From contig CAYRHJ010000008.1 in the NCBI GenBank assembly GCA_964424105.1, positions 1 to 64,000 on the forward strand: a stretch of 64,000 nucleotides of DNA, written 5' to 3'. Of the stretch, positions 52,256-61,177 are shown piece by piece. Under the pieces are notes generated by a model. It did not search any database. It saw only the letters and a program-made list of their open reading frames with translations, and had not been told where the DNA came from. Positions within the stretch are counted from its first letter, which is position 1. The number at the start of each line of letters is the position of its first letter. Position numbers and translations under genes: made by a program. Origin of the DNA: CAYRHJ01 sp964424105 (lineage in GTDB: Bacteria; Planctomycetota; Phycisphaerae; UBA1845).

Positions 52256-53698
52256 ATGAACATCGAAGCTCCCAAACTGCAAGTCCCGCAGCGGTCGGCT
52301 GCGACGGGCGGATCTAGGCCGGCGACGGGTTTGTTGGCGCTGATGACGGTGCTGTTGATGGCATTGTTGGTGATGCAAACGTGGGCGTTGTTCACATCGA
52401 CGGCGGACGTTGTACCTGTGGGATCGGCGGCGGCGGGGTTCGATGCGGATACGGAGCGGGCGGTGGCGATGAAGTTGGAAGATCGCAACCTGCCGGCTGC
52501 ATCGGTGGAGGCTTGGCGCCGATATCTGGGCGGCGCTCAACTTGACCCCGTGGAAGAAGGCAAGATTCATTTCCGGATGGGCAAGCTGATGCAGGATGCG
52601 GGGCAGTTTGCGGAGGCCATCGCGTCGTACTATCGGGCTGAAGTGAAGTTGGGAGGTGAAGCGGGTGATTTGACGCAGAAGATGGCCACGCGGGTACGGG
52701 AATGCATGATGCGGTTGGGCCAATATGCGGATCTGACGCGGGAGATGGCATCGCGGGCTGACATGGAATCGCCGGCGGGGTCGCTGGCCGGTCGACAAGT
52801 GGTCGCGGAGATCGGCGGGGAAAAGATTTCGGTGGCTGATTTCGACCGTATGTTGACCGAGCAGGTTGAGCAGATGATCGCCATGCAGGTTGGCATCGGT
52901 GCGGATCAGGCGGAGGAGATCCGCCGCCAAGCGCACGCACAGTTTGCCGACGTGGAGGCGAGAATGCAGCAATTGCAGCAGTTCGTGGCGTCGCGTGTTT
53001 TGGCGGATGAGGCGCGACATCAGGGGTTGCAGGAGTCGGAGGCGTTTCGCCGGCAGGTGGCGGAAACGGCGGACCGCTTGTTGGCGACGCGTCTGATGCT
53101 GGATGAAATCGGCAAGCGGGCAACGGTCACCCCGCAGGACGTGCAGCGGTATTACGAGGCCAACCTGTCGAAGTATGCCGAGCCGGCGCGGGTGACGATC
53201 GGGCACGTGCAGTGCGACACGGAAGATGAGGCTTGGGATGTGATTGAAAAGGCGCGAGGGGGGGAGGCGTTCGGTTCGCTGGCCAAGTCGTATTCGAAGG
53301 ATGAAGCGTCGAAGGACCGCGGCGGGGTGATTGGGCAAGCGGTCGAGCAGGACGGCGATATTGTTCCGGGAATCGGTCGGCAGCAAGAGTTGCATCAAGT
53401 GATCATGGCGGCGTCGAAAGATACCGTGCTGGCGGTTCCCTATGAAGGTGAACGTGGCTGGCACGCGGTGAAGATCGTGGATCGCAAGGAGCGCCGGCAG
53501 AAGTCGTTCGATGAAGTGAAAGAAGAAGTTGAACGCAGCGTCCGAATGGCCCGCCGGGAGGAGGTGTCACAGCAGTATTTGCAAGAGCTGTTCACGACCA
53601 AGGGGGTGAAATTCTATCCGGGTGCGTTTTCGGGCGGGGCGGTTGAGGGGCCATCGTCGGGCGAGGGGAAGTCGGACGATGGCGGCGAGGCGCCGTAG
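52256..53698 (+). CDS. Membrane-anchored PpiC-type (parvulin) peptidyl-prolyl isomerase
   Basis: 480 residues from the ATG at 52256; a GTG two codons upstream is also possible. One membrane helix at about 25-48 (LLALMTVLLMALLVMQTWAL). Residues about 70-170 look like TPR helices (GKIHFRMGKLMQDAGQFAEA). A SurA-N-like helical part follows (EKISVADFDRMLTEQVEQMI). The parvulin domain is at about 315-410 (VTIGHVQCDTEDEAWDVIEK; LAKSYSKDEASKDRGGVIGQ; GERGWHAVKIVDRKERRQ). It speeds folding of exported proteins by turning prolines. Its position between DUF58 and the Bat VWA genes suggests it helps mature those membrane proteins; such an insertion is unusual in described Bat clusters. Confidence 0.88.
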   Translation: MNIEAPKLQVPQRSAATGGSRPATGLLALMTVLLMALLVMQTWALFTSTADVVPVGSAAAGFDADTERAVAMKLEDRNLPAASVEAWRRYLGGAQLDPVEEGKIHFRMGKLMQDAGQFAEAIASYYRAEVKLGGEAGDLTQKMATRVRECMMRLGQYADLTREMASRADMESPAGSLAGRQVVAEIGGEKISVADFDRMLTEQVEQMIAMQVGIGADQAEEIRRQAHAQFADVEARMQQLQQFVASRVLADEARHQGLQESEAFRRQVAETADRLLATRLMLDEIGKRATVTPQDVQRYYEANLSKYAEPARVTIGHVQCDTEDEAWDVIEKARGGEAFGSLAKSYSKDEASKDRGGVIGQAVEQDGDIVPGIGRQQELHQVIMAASKDTVLAVPYEGERGWHAVKIVDRKERRQKSFDEVKEEVERSVRMARREEVSQQYLQELFTTKGVKFYPGAFSGGAVEGPSSGEGKSDDGGEAP

Positions 53699-53777
53699 CG
53701 TTATGTCGTTGAATTGGAGGTTATTACCCATCGAGCAACGCGGACGATTGGGGGCGATTTCGCGCCGTGCAACGCTA

Positions 53778-53886
53778 CCGCTCCCTGACCTGTCTGCGTG
53801 CGTGCACGCACAGTCAGGCAGTCGCGCGTTGGAAAGAGATCGTCGCGGGTTGGAAAGACCGCTCCCTGACGGTCGCGGGTCGGGAA
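53778..53886 (-). repeat. Two family-B repeats, the first with an inserted family-C hairpin
   Basis: Copy 1 (53778-53826): CCGCTCCCTGAC, then CTGTCTGCGTGCGTGCACGC (family C, 53788-53820), then a GTCGCGCG end. Copy 2 (53859-53886): CCGCTCCCTGACGGTCGCGG, then GTCGGGAAG. Direct comparison shows the C hairpin splitting the B element after CTGAC. Confidence 0.85.
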
Positions 53887-53915
53887 GAGATGGATCGAGG
53901 CCGGCGACGCGATTG

Positions 53916-54944
53916 ATGTCGCAGATGACGGTCCTGTTGATGGCGATTGTGATCATGAGCGGGTTCATCGGCGGATGTCAGAGTCCTGTCACTGATGATC
54001 AGAATTCCAATGGTGACGGATCCGCGGTGGCCACGGCGGAGCGGGGTCCGGTGACCATGACGGTCCGGGTGGCCAAGGCGGAGATCACGCTGGCTGAGCG
54101 AGTGCGTGTTGACGTCGAGGTGTTGGCTGAGGAAGGGGTGGAGGTGGCGATGCCGGAGTTCGGCAAGGAGTTCGAGGCGTTCGCCATTCGCGACTACGGA
54201 TCAGAATCCGCGAAAGAGACGCCGGACGGCAGGCGTCGCTGGGGGCAATGGTACGAGTTGGATTTGTTCGTTTCGGGGGACTACGCCATACCGTCGATGA
54301 CGGCCCGGTTTACGGATCGACGCAAGGGTGAGGACGCGATCGTGGAGAGCAGCCTATCGACGGAGCCGATCGAGATCACGGTGGCGTCGTTGGCTGAAGG
54401 TGAATTCGATCCCACGCAGTTTCGCGACGTGAAGGGGCCGGTCGAACTGCCGGTGAGCCGAACGTGGGCCTGGACGGGGTGGGTGGCTGGTGGTTTGTTC
54501 ATCGCGGGGATGGCGGTGCCGTTGGGGACGTGGCTGGTTCGACGAGCGAAACGACCCGCGGCGACGGTTGTCATTGCGGCGCATGAATGGGCGTTTGACG
54601 AGTTGCAGCGATTGATCGACGACCGTCTGATCGAGGACGGATTGATTCACGAGTTTTATTTTCGGTTGAGTATGATCGTGCGGCAGTACATCGAGATGCG
54701 ATTCAGTCTGATGGCACCGGAGCGCACGACGGAGGAGTTTTTGGAGGAGGTGCAGGGAAGCGACGCGTTGGGGCTGGAGCATCGGGGGATGTTGCGAGGG
54801 TTTTTGCAAGCATGTGATTTGGTGAAATTCGCGTTGTATGAGCCTGGTTCGGAGGAAATCGAGCGGGCGTTCAATGCGGCGCGGGACTTCGTGGACCAAT
54901 CGGCGGATCGCACGGGATTGGGGAATACGAGGGCGGCGGCGTGA
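53916..54944 (+). CDS. Bat-cluster lipoprotein with one membrane helix (BatD-like domain)
   Basis: 342 residues from the ATG at 53916; the frame upstream to 53622 crosses repeat DNA and is rejected. A lipoprotein signal is visible (MTVLLMAIVIMSGFIGGCQS, lipobox IGGC). Residues about 45-165 form a beta domain of BatD-like kind (VTMTVRVAKAEITLAERVRV; YELDLFVSGDYAIPSMTARF). A membrane helix at about 190-210 (WVAGGLFIAGMAVPLGTW) is followed by a helical C-terminal part (WAFDELQRLIDDRLIEDGLI; RLSMIVRQYIEMRF) like the DUF4381/DUF4129 tails of Bat-associated proteins. Function inferred from context: assembly of the Bat complex. Its stop overlaps the GTG of batA. Confidence 0.8.
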   Translation: MSQMTVLLMAIVIMSGFIGGCQSPVTDDQNSNGDGSAVATAERGPVTMTVRVAKAEITLAERVRVDVEVLAEEGVEVAMPEFGKEFEAFAIRDYGSESAKETPDGRRRWGQWYELDLFVSGDYAIPSMTARFTDRRKGEDAIVESSLSTEPIEITVASLAEGEFDPTQFRDVKGPVELPVSRTWAWTGWVAGGLFIAGMAVPLGTWLVRRAKRPAATVVIAAHEWAFDELQRLIDDRLIEDGLIHEFYFRLSMIVRQYIEMRFSLMAPERTTEEFLEEVQGSDALGLEHRGMLRGFLQACDLVKFALYEPGSEEIERAFNAARDFVDQSADRTGLGNTRAAA

Positions 54945-56023
54945 CGTGGCAGAATCCATGGATGCTCGTATTGCTCGGTCTGCTGCCGCTGATCTGGTGG
55001 CGGTGGGTTGTACGGTCGCCGCATGCGGCTGTGCGGTTTTCCACGCTGGGTTGGCTGAAGCAACAGGGACGCGGGTTGCGGGTCCGATCGCGACACGTGA
55101 TTCCGCTGCTGCGAACGTTGGCGGTGGGATTGCTGGTGGTTTGCGTAGCCGGACCGCGAAAGGGCAACGAGGAAACACGGATTTATTCGGAAGGTATTGC
55201 GATTCAATTGGTGGTGGACCGGTCCAGCAGCATGTTGGCGATGGACTTCACGATCGAGGGCAGGCCGGTGGATCGATTGGCGGCGGTCAAGAAGGTCATT
55301 CGTGAATTCATACTGGGCAGCGATGAATTGGATGGGCGGCCTGACGATTTGATCGGCATGGTGAGCTTCGCGGGGTTTGCGGACAGCAATTGCCCGCTGA
55401 CGCTGGATCACGCCTATCTGTTGGAGACGCTGGAACACGTGCAGATCGTGGAGGAGCGCTCGGAAGACGGTACCGCCATCGGGGACGCCATCGCGGTGGC
55501 GGTGGAGAGGCTTCGAGATCTGGATCGGCGTAAAGACGTGTTGGAGGCGAATCGAGTCAAGAGCAAGGTGATCATCCTGTTGACGGACGGGGAAAACAAC
55601 GTGGGTGATCTGTTGCCGCACAAGGCAGCGGAGATGGCCAAGGCGTTCGATATTAAGATTCATACGATCGGTGCGGGGACGACGGGAACGGCGCTCATAC
55701 CGGTGGTGGACGTGTTCGGGTTGAAGCGCATGCATCCGCAGCCTGTGACGGTGGATGAGGAGACGTTGAAGCGGGTGGCATCGATCACGGACGGTCGATT
55801 CTGGCGAGCGACGGATACGAATTCGCTGCGTGAGATTTACGCGGACATCGACAAGTTGGAAAAGACGGAGACGGAAGAGAAGCGGTACATGCAGTATTCG
55901 GAGATGGCTACGGAGCCGGTCGAATGGGGCGGCTGGCGGTGGCCGGCGTTGTTGAGTGTGGTGTTTGGATTGTTGGCGGCGGAGGTCTTGGTGGCGAACA
56001 CGGTGCTTCGCAAGGTGCCGTAG
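54941..56023 (+). CDS. batA: BatA: VWA-domain membrane protein
   Basis: 360 residues from GTG, overlapping the previous stop by GTGA. Two membrane helices at the N-terminus (about 6-22 and 55-75), a VWA domain at about 85-300 with MIDAS motif DRSSSM, the Thr of DGTAIGDAI and DGENNVG, and a third helix at about 330-350. This is the standard BatA/BatB layout (membrane-anchored extracytoplasmic VWA). Bat proteins with MoxR are needed for stress or oxygen tolerance in Bacteroides and other bacteria; the exact function is still unsettled. Confidence 0.9.
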   Translation: MTWQNPWMLVLLGLLPLIWWRWVVRSPHAAVRFSTLGWLKQQGRGLRVRSRHVIPLLRTLAVGLLVVCVAGPRKGNEETRIYSEGIAIQLVVDRSSSMLAMDFTIEGRPVDRLAAVKKVIREFILGSDELDGRPDDLIGMVSFAGFADSNCPLTLDHAYLLETLEHVQIVEERSEDGTAIGDAIAVAVERLRDLDRRKDVLEANRVKSKVIILLTDGENNVGDLLPHKAAEMAKAFDIKIHTIGAGTTGTALIPVVDVFGLKRMHPQPVTVDEETLKRVASITDGRFWRATDTNSLREIYADIDKLEKTETEEKRYMQYSEMATEPVEWGGWRWPALLSVVFGLLAAEVLVANTVLRKVP

Positions 56024-56085
56024 AACGTATTTCATGATTCGTGTGTTCGTACTGAGGTATGACTGCGAGAGAGCGGTCCGTGGGA

Positions 56086-56183
56086 CTGGATTCCGGCCTT
56101 CGCCGGAATGACGCGGGCCGGCGGGCGCGGGTTGGAGTTGCGCACCGTGCGCGGGGGACCGCTCGCTTTGCGCTCGCGGCTCG
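56086..56183 (+). repeat. Composite: family-A then reverse family-B repeat between batA and batB
   Basis: CTGGATTCCGGCCTTCGCCG (A, 56086-56113), a 42-base spacer, then GGACCGCTCGCTTTGCGCTC and GCGGCTCG (B variant, 56156-56183). It fills most of the 206-base gap between batA and batB. Confidence 0.87.
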
Positions 56184-56229
56184 TAAAGATGCCGTTGCGG
56201 GTCGGGAAAGAGGTTTTTGAAGGACATTC

Positions 56230-57234
56230 ATGATGGACTTGGGTTTCGATCATGCGGAGTGGCTGCATCTGTTGTGGGCGGTCCCGCTGTTGGGATTGGT
56301 TTACGCGTGGGGATTTTCGCGGAATCGGGCAGCGTTGGGTCGTTTCGCGACGGCAAACCTGATGGGATTTCTGGTGCCGTCGATCAGCATGGGGCGCCGC
56401 CGAATCAAGGCTGGACTGGTGCTGGGGGCGCTCGCGATGGTGGTCATGGGGATGACCGGACCGCGATGGGGCATGCATTATGAGGAAGTTCAGCGTCGGG
56501 GGATCGACCTGTTTTTCGTGTTGGATGTCTCGAATTCGATGTTGGCGGAAGACCTGGCTCCGAACCGTTTGGAGCGGGCGAAGTTGGACATCAAGGACAT
56601 GCTGGACGTTTTGCCGGGCGACCGGGTGGGGTTGATCACGTTTTCGGGGGAAAGTTCGCTGACGTGCCCGTTGACGATTAATTACGGCGCGTTTCGTTTG
56701 GGGTTGGACGCCGTTGACACGCGCAGCGCGCCGCTGGGCGGGACGAATATCGGAGATGCCGTTCGGATGGCGGTCGGTAGCTTCACGGACAAGGCCAAGG
56801 AGCACAAGGCGATCATCGTGATGAGTGACGGCGAGGAAACGGACGACAGTTACGCGGTGGAGGCGGCCCAAAAGGCGTTCGAGGAGCGGGGCGTGCGTGT
56901 GTTCACGGTGGGCTACGGAGATTCGGTGCAGGGCGGACGGATTCCGGTCGTGTCGGGCGGGCAGCGGACCTATTTGAAGTTCGAGGGTCAGGAAGTTTGG
57001 ACGAAGCTTCAGCCGGGGTTGTTGCAGTCCATGGCGGCGGTGGCGGACGGCGGATATTTTTCCAATGCGGATTTCGCGGAAGTTTACGAGCACGTGCAGA
57101 ATAAGGTGACGCGGCGGACGTTTGAATCGACGCGAAAGGAAATGCGTTATCCGCGGTTTCACTGGTTCGCCGGTGCGGCGATCGCCCTGTTGATGTTGGA
57201 GACGCTGGTGACGGATCGGAAGGGTGCGGCATGA
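56230..57234 (+). CDS. batB: BatB: VWA-domain membrane protein
   Basis: 334 residues. Helices at about 11-28 and 58-78, a VWA domain at about 88-290 (MIDAS FVLDVSNSML; the second part SAPLGGTNIGDAV and VMSDGEETDD), and a final helix at about 308-325 (FHWFAGAAIALLMLETLV). The segment YFSNADFAEVYEHVQNK near the end is usual in BatB. A paralogue of BatA, presumably pairing with it in the inner membrane. The stop overlaps the batC start by ATGA. Confidence 0.91.
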   Translation: MMDLGFDHAEWLHLLWAVPLLGLVYAWGFSRNRAALGRFATANLMGFLVPSISMGRRRIKAGLVLGALAMVVMGMTGPRWGMHYEEVQRRGIDLFFVLDVSNSMLAEDLAPNRLERAKLDIKDMLDVLPGDRVGLITFSGESSLTCPLTINYGAFRLGLDAVDTRSAPLGGTNIGDAVRMAVGSFTDKAKEHKAIIVMSDGEETDDSYAVEAAQKAFEERGVRVFTVGYGDSVQGGRIPVVSGGQRTYLKFEGQEVWTKLQPGLLQSMAAVADGGYFSNADFAEVYEHVQNKVTRRTFESTRKEMRYPRFHWFAGAAIALLMLETLVTDRKGAA

Positions 57235-58109
57235 ATCGAGCGCTGACGGCGGCCATCGTGGTGATTCTGGCCATGGTAGCCATGGTACGCGGCGAACAGC
57301 GGAGCGCGAGGGGATGGGTCGCGCAGGCGAATGAGGCGTATCGTGCGGGCCAATTTGAAGAGGCTTTGCGGGCGTACAACGAGGCTGAGGTTGATCTGCC
57401 GGAGTCACCTGAGGTGGCCTACAACCAGGGATTGGCGAAGTTCAAGCTGGGCGATTTCGCCGGGGCGCGAAATGCGTTCATGCGAGCGCTGGGGACGCGT
57501 GATATCGATTTGGAGGCTGGTGCGAAATATAACCTGGGCAACGTGGCCTACGCATCCGCATTGGAGAAGATGTCGGATTTGCAAGAGGCGGTTGAGTTGT
57601 TGAAGCAGAGCATCGGCCACTATCGTGATGCGTTGGAGATTGCGCCGTCCGATGAAGACGCCCGTGCGAATATCGAGTTGGCCCAGTTGTTGATCAAGGA
57701 TCTTCTGGACAAGCTGAAGAAGGAACAAGAACAGCAGCAGCAGGAAAACCAGGATCAGCAGGAGAATCAAGAACAGCAGCAGGATCAGCAAGAACAGGGC
57801 GATCAACAAGAGGATGACGGTGAGGGGGATCAAGAAGAAAAGCAGCAGCAAGAGCAGCAAGAAGGAGAAGAACAACAACAGGGATCGCAAGATCAACAAC
57901 AGCAGTCCGAGGGAGACGTGGATCAGCAAGATGAGCCATCCGGCGAGGAGGACCAGCCGGCGCCTGCCGAGATAGACCAGCAGCGTGAAATGTCACCGGA
58001 GGAGGCGGAACGGCTGCTACAGGCCGTACGCGACAAGGAGCGCCAGCGTCGAGATGAGAAGGCGCAACGCGTTCGTGCCCGGCGAGGCAGGGTGGTGAAG
58101 GACTGGTAG
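57231..58109 (+). CDS. batC: BatC: TPR protein with long Gln/Glu-rich tail
   Basis: 292 residues. A signal peptide (MNRALTAAIVVILAMVAMVR), then TPR helices at about 28-150 (AQANEAYRAGQFEEALRAYN; VAYNQGLAKFKLGDFAGARN; IGHYRDALEIAPSDEDARAN). Residues about 160-245 are a Gln/Glu/Asp-rich low-complexity tract (runs of QQQ and EQQQ), then MSPEEAERLLQAVRDKERQR and a basic end. This TPR-plus-Gln-rich design is typical of BatC. It probably holds the Bat proteins together outside the membrane. Confidence 0.9.
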   Translation: MNRALTAAIVVILAMVAMVRGEQRSARGWVAQANEAYRAGQFEEALRAYNEAEVDLPESPEVAYNQGLAKFKLGDFAGARNAFMRALGTRDIDLEAGAKYNLGNVAYASALEKMSDLQEAVELLKQSIGHYRDALEIAPSDEDARANIELAQLLIKDLLDKLKKEQEQQQQENQDQQENQEQQQDQQEQGDQQEDDGEGDQEEKQQQEQQEGEEQQQGSQDQQQQSEGDVDQQDEPSGEEDQPAPAEIDQQREMSPEEAERLLQAVRDKERQRRDEKAQRVRARRGRVVKDW

Positions 58110-58165
58110 GATGCGGATTTACGTGCCCCCGCGGTGGGCGGTTGGAATTGTGTGCGCTCGGCGGG

Positions 58166-58337
58166 GGACCGCTCGCTTCGCGCTCGCGGCTCGTAACGGA
58201 CGGGGAGCGGTAGTAGGCGGGTGAAATCCGCCCGACGAATACTGGATTCCGGCGTTCGCCGGAATGACCTGAAAGACTGGATTCCGGCGTTTGCCGGAAT
58301 GACGCGTGAGCGCGGTCGCGGCACTGATAAGATGCAA
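58166..58337 (+). repeat. Repeat array: B, D, A, A and B flank between batC and batD
   Basis: In order: reverse family-B variant (58166-58196), D hairpin (58216-58232), family-A (58242-58269), second family-A (58277-58304), and the right end of a reverse B copy (GGTCGCGGCACTGATAAGATGCAA, split as CGGTCGCGGCACTGATAAGA, about 58313-58337). It fills the 230-base gap between the two genes. Confidence 0.88.
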
Positions 58338-58342
58338 TCAGC

Positions 58343-60151
58343 GTGAAATACTGTACTGGGCATTTGGTTTTCCGTTGCTGCGTGGTGACGGCGACGATGA
58401 TTTGGTGCGTGCCGAGTCCAGCCAGTGGAGCAGAAGTATCGTTTTCCATTTCGGCGCGGGAAACGTACGTGGGGGTGCCGGTGGTGCTGCAAGTGATGAT
58501 TGCCGATGCCCAGCAGCACCATCCGCCGACGTTGCCGACCATTGACGGCGTCGATGGACGAGTCACGGGTCCGAGCCACTCGTCGCAGATGTCGTTCATC
58601 AATGGCCGGATGAGCCAATCGACGACGGATACGTATTCGTGCGTGTTTACGCCGAGAAAGGCCGGCACGATCACGATTGGGCCGGTGAGAGTCGAGGCGG
58701 ATGGAACGTCGACGGAGTCGCCGCCGGTGACGATCGTGGTGCGAGAATCGGAATCGGGCGATCTGCTGTTCGTGGAAATTCAGAGCGAACGCGATTCGGT
58801 TTACGTGGGTGAGCCGCTGGAGGTGACGCTGGAAGTATGGTTGAAGCCGTACCAGCAATCCGGTGTGACGTTGGACATGCAGACCATGTGGGATTCGTGT
58901 GTGGATGTTCGACAGAGCACGTGGGGGCCGTTCGCGGCAGTGATCGAGAATCGCCAAGTGCGCGTCCGTCGTGACTCGCGACGGGATGAAAACGGCAGGG
59001 CTACGGAGTATTATGTTTATTTCCTCAAGCAGACGATTTGGCCTGAAAAGTCCGGCACGGTCGATCTTTCGGACGTGTTCGTCATCGTGCAGTATCCGAC
59101 GGAAGTTCGTCGGCGGCGATTCAGCCTGCTGGGACCGGAATATACGGTCAGCGCTTGGCGTCCTGTTTCCGCCGGGGTTCAGGATGTTGCCATTGGTGTG
59201 AAACCGCCGCCCCGCGAGGGCCAGCCGGATTCGTTCCGCGGCGCGGTCGGACAATACGCGCTGGACGTACGAGCGGTTCCCAGGGAAGTCAGTGTTGGTG
59301 ATCCCATCACGCTGACCATCGAATTGTCGGGTTCGGGGCGGTTGGACCTGTTGCAGCCGCCGCCGCTGGCCACGGAGTTGATGACCCGCGATTTCAAGAT
59401 ACCTGATGAAACGTTGTCGGGGGTGGTCGAACAGGGAGTGAAGCAGTTCACGCAGAGCATCCGTGCCAAGCGGGCCGACGTGGGTGCCGTACCGCCCGTC
59501 GAATTTTCCTATTTCGACCCGCGGAAGGAATCCTACGTGGTGTTGCGCAGTGAGCCGATACCGCTGATGGTGCGGGAGTCGTCACGCATGGTGGTATCGC
59601 AGGTCATGGAAGGGACGACGCCTGATTCCCTGCCGACGGAGTTGACGTTGCTGGATACGGGCATGTGGGCGAATCATGACGATCTGGATGCCCTCCTGGC
59701 CCGTCAGACGGCTTCGCCGGGTATGGCGGTCTGGGCTATCACCGGTGTGATGCCCGCAATCTACGCCCTGTTCTTTTTCATCGGACGAAATCGCGACAGA
59801 CTGCGGAGCAACGTGGCGTTGGCACGCAAGCGCTCGGCGAGGCGATCGGCGTTCGACTTGCTGGATGAGCCACGTTCGGCGGATGATCGGGCGGGGGTCC
59901 ATTCCGTGGCGACCGCGATTACACGATACATTGCGGACCGATTCAATCTTCCCGCCGGTGGGGTGACGCGGGGAGAGGCTGTCGCGAGTTTGCGTGAAGC
60001 CAACGTTCCCGCGTCGCTGGTGCAAGAGGTTGACGACTTGTTGGCCGGCTGCGAGAGCATGCAATATGGTGGACTGACGGCGACGGCGACGAATCAACCT
60101 GTCGGGCAGGCTAAACGCTGTATCGACCAAATGGAAAGAATCGCCTTCTAG
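58343..60151 (+). CDS. batD: BatD: oxygen-tolerance family protein
   Basis: 602 residues from GTG at 58343, right after the repeat array; an ATG at 58397 is an alternative. A signal peptide covers about 1-30 (VTATMIWCVPSPASGAE). The BatD family features are present: SFSISARETYVGVPVVLQVM, VFTPRKAGTITIGPVRVEA, LFVEIQSERDSVYVGEPLEV, FLKQTIWPEKSGTVDLSDV and YALDVRAVPREVSVGDPITL, a chain of immunoglobulin-like beta domains. A membrane helix at about 465-485 (VWAITGVMPAIYALFFFIG) precedes a cytoplasmic helical tail. Extracytoplasmic member of the Bat complex. Confidence 0.9.
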   Translation: MKYCTGHLVFRCCVVTATMIWCVPSPASGAEVSFSISARETYVGVPVVLQVMIADAQQHHPPTLPTIDGVDGRVTGPSHSSQMSFINGRMSQSTTDTYSCVFTPRKAGTITIGPVRVEADGTSTESPPVTIVVRESESGDLLFVEIQSERDSVYVGEPLEVTLEVWLKPYQQSGVTLDMQTMWDSCVDVRQSTWGPFAAVIENRQVRVRRDSRRDENGRATEYYVYFLKQTIWPEKSGTVDLSDVFVIVQYPTEVRRRRFSLLGPEYTVSAWRPVSAGVQDVAIGVKPPPREGQPDSFRGAVGQYALDVRAVPREVSVGDPITLTIELSGSGRLDLLQPPPLATELMTRDFKIPDETLSGVVEQGVKQFTQSIRAKRADVGAVPPVEFSYFDPRKESYVVLRSEPIPLMVRESSRMVVSQVMEGTTPDSLPTELTLLDTGMWANHDDLDALLARQTASPGMAVWAITGVMPAIYALFFFIGRNRDRLRSNVALARKRSARRSAFDLLDEPRSADDRAGVHSVATAITRYIADRFNLPAGGVTRGEAVASLREANVPASLVQEVDDLLAGCESMQYGGLTATATNQPVGQAKRCIDQMERIAF

Positions 60152-60199
60152 ACTTTGACACCCATTCTATCGCTGAGCGTTGGTTGCATGATGGGCGAA

Positions 60200-61066
60200 A
60201 TGAGACAGTCGAGGAACGTTAACGGTCGAATGCGACGAGAGTTTACGAGTACGTCATCGACTGCGTCGTTTATTCTCGCGTGGGTGTGTTCATTCGGATT
60301 TTCAGGGGCGGCGGTGGCGAATCAGGATGGCGACGATGCCCTTCGAGCGTTGCTTCGCCAGGGTCTGGACGCCTACCAGCAGGGCGTGGATTTGTTGCAT
60401 CGGTCGCCCGACGAAGCCTTGGCTGCGTTTCGCGAGTCACGTGATCGTTTTCTGACTGTGATCGATGCCGGCGTGGAAAATGGAAAACTGTACTACAATC
60501 TGGGAAACGCGCATCTTCGATTGGGAGACGTGGGAGAGGCCATCGCCTGCTATCGTCGAGCCGAACGGCTGACGCCGGGTGATGAGCAACTCCAAAAGAA
60601 CCTGCATTTCGCGAGGTCGTTGCGACGCGACAAGATTCAGGCCAGTGCTGAACGGACGTTTGTGCGAAACGTTTTCTTCCTGCACCATGCGCTGCCGTGG
60701 CGAACGCGATGGACGTTGGCCTTGACGGCGTACGGCCTGTTTTGGGTCATTCTGCTGATGCGTCTGCGTTGGCGACGGTCTTTTCTCCGCACGTCCGCGG
60801 GAGTGCTGCTCCTGGGCTGGGTCAGTTTCGGGATTTCAGCCGCGATCAGTTGGCCCCGCGAGGGCGTGTTTCGGGAGGGTGTGGTCATTGCGGATGAGGT
60901 CATCGTTCGGAAGGGCAACGGTGACAGTTACGACGCGCTTTTGGCCCAGCCACTGCATGAAGGCGTGGAATTCACCGTTCTAAGCCAACGGGCGGGGTGG
61001 GTTCAGATCGAATTGCCCGACGGCAAGCGAGGCTGGGTCCGCGAGGTCGATGCGACGCTGTTGTAG
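60200..61066 (+). CDS. BatE-like: TPR membrane protein with C-terminal SH3 domain
   Basis: About 288 residues; the start is uncertain (ATG at 60200 chosen; 60230 or a TTG at 60155 are possible). A signal peptide (TASFILAWVCSFGFSGAAVA), TPR motifs (KLYYNLGNAHLRLGDVGEAI), two membrane helices (about 170-190, WTLALTAYGLFWVILLM; and 198-218, SAGVLLLGWVSFGISAAIS) and an SH3b-like end (VVIADEVIVRKGNGDSY; VLSQRAGWVQIELPDGKRGW). This is the BatE design and it closes the Bat cluster. Confidence 0.82.
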   Translation: MRQSRNVNGRMRREFTSTSSTASFILAWVCSFGFSGAAVANQDGDDALRALLRQGLDAYQQGVDLLHRSPDEALAAFRESRDRFLTVIDAGVENGKLYYNLGNAHLRLGDVGEAIACYRRAERLTPGDEQLQKNLHFARSLRRDKIQASAERTFVRNVFFLHHALPWRTRWTLALTAYGLFWVILLMRLRWRRSFLRTSAGVLLLGWVSFGISAAISWPREGVFREGVVIADEVIVRKGNGDSYDALLAQPLHEGVEFTVLSQRAGWVQIELPDGKRGWVREVDATLL

Positions 61067-61177
61067 AAACCCACCGGCGGGGCATGGATTGCAGATTTGG
61101 CCTGGCCACCGTTCGCTGGTATCATACTCCCCGAGGTGGAGATTTCGCATCCGCTGTTGTTGAAGACGTTGTTCAAT

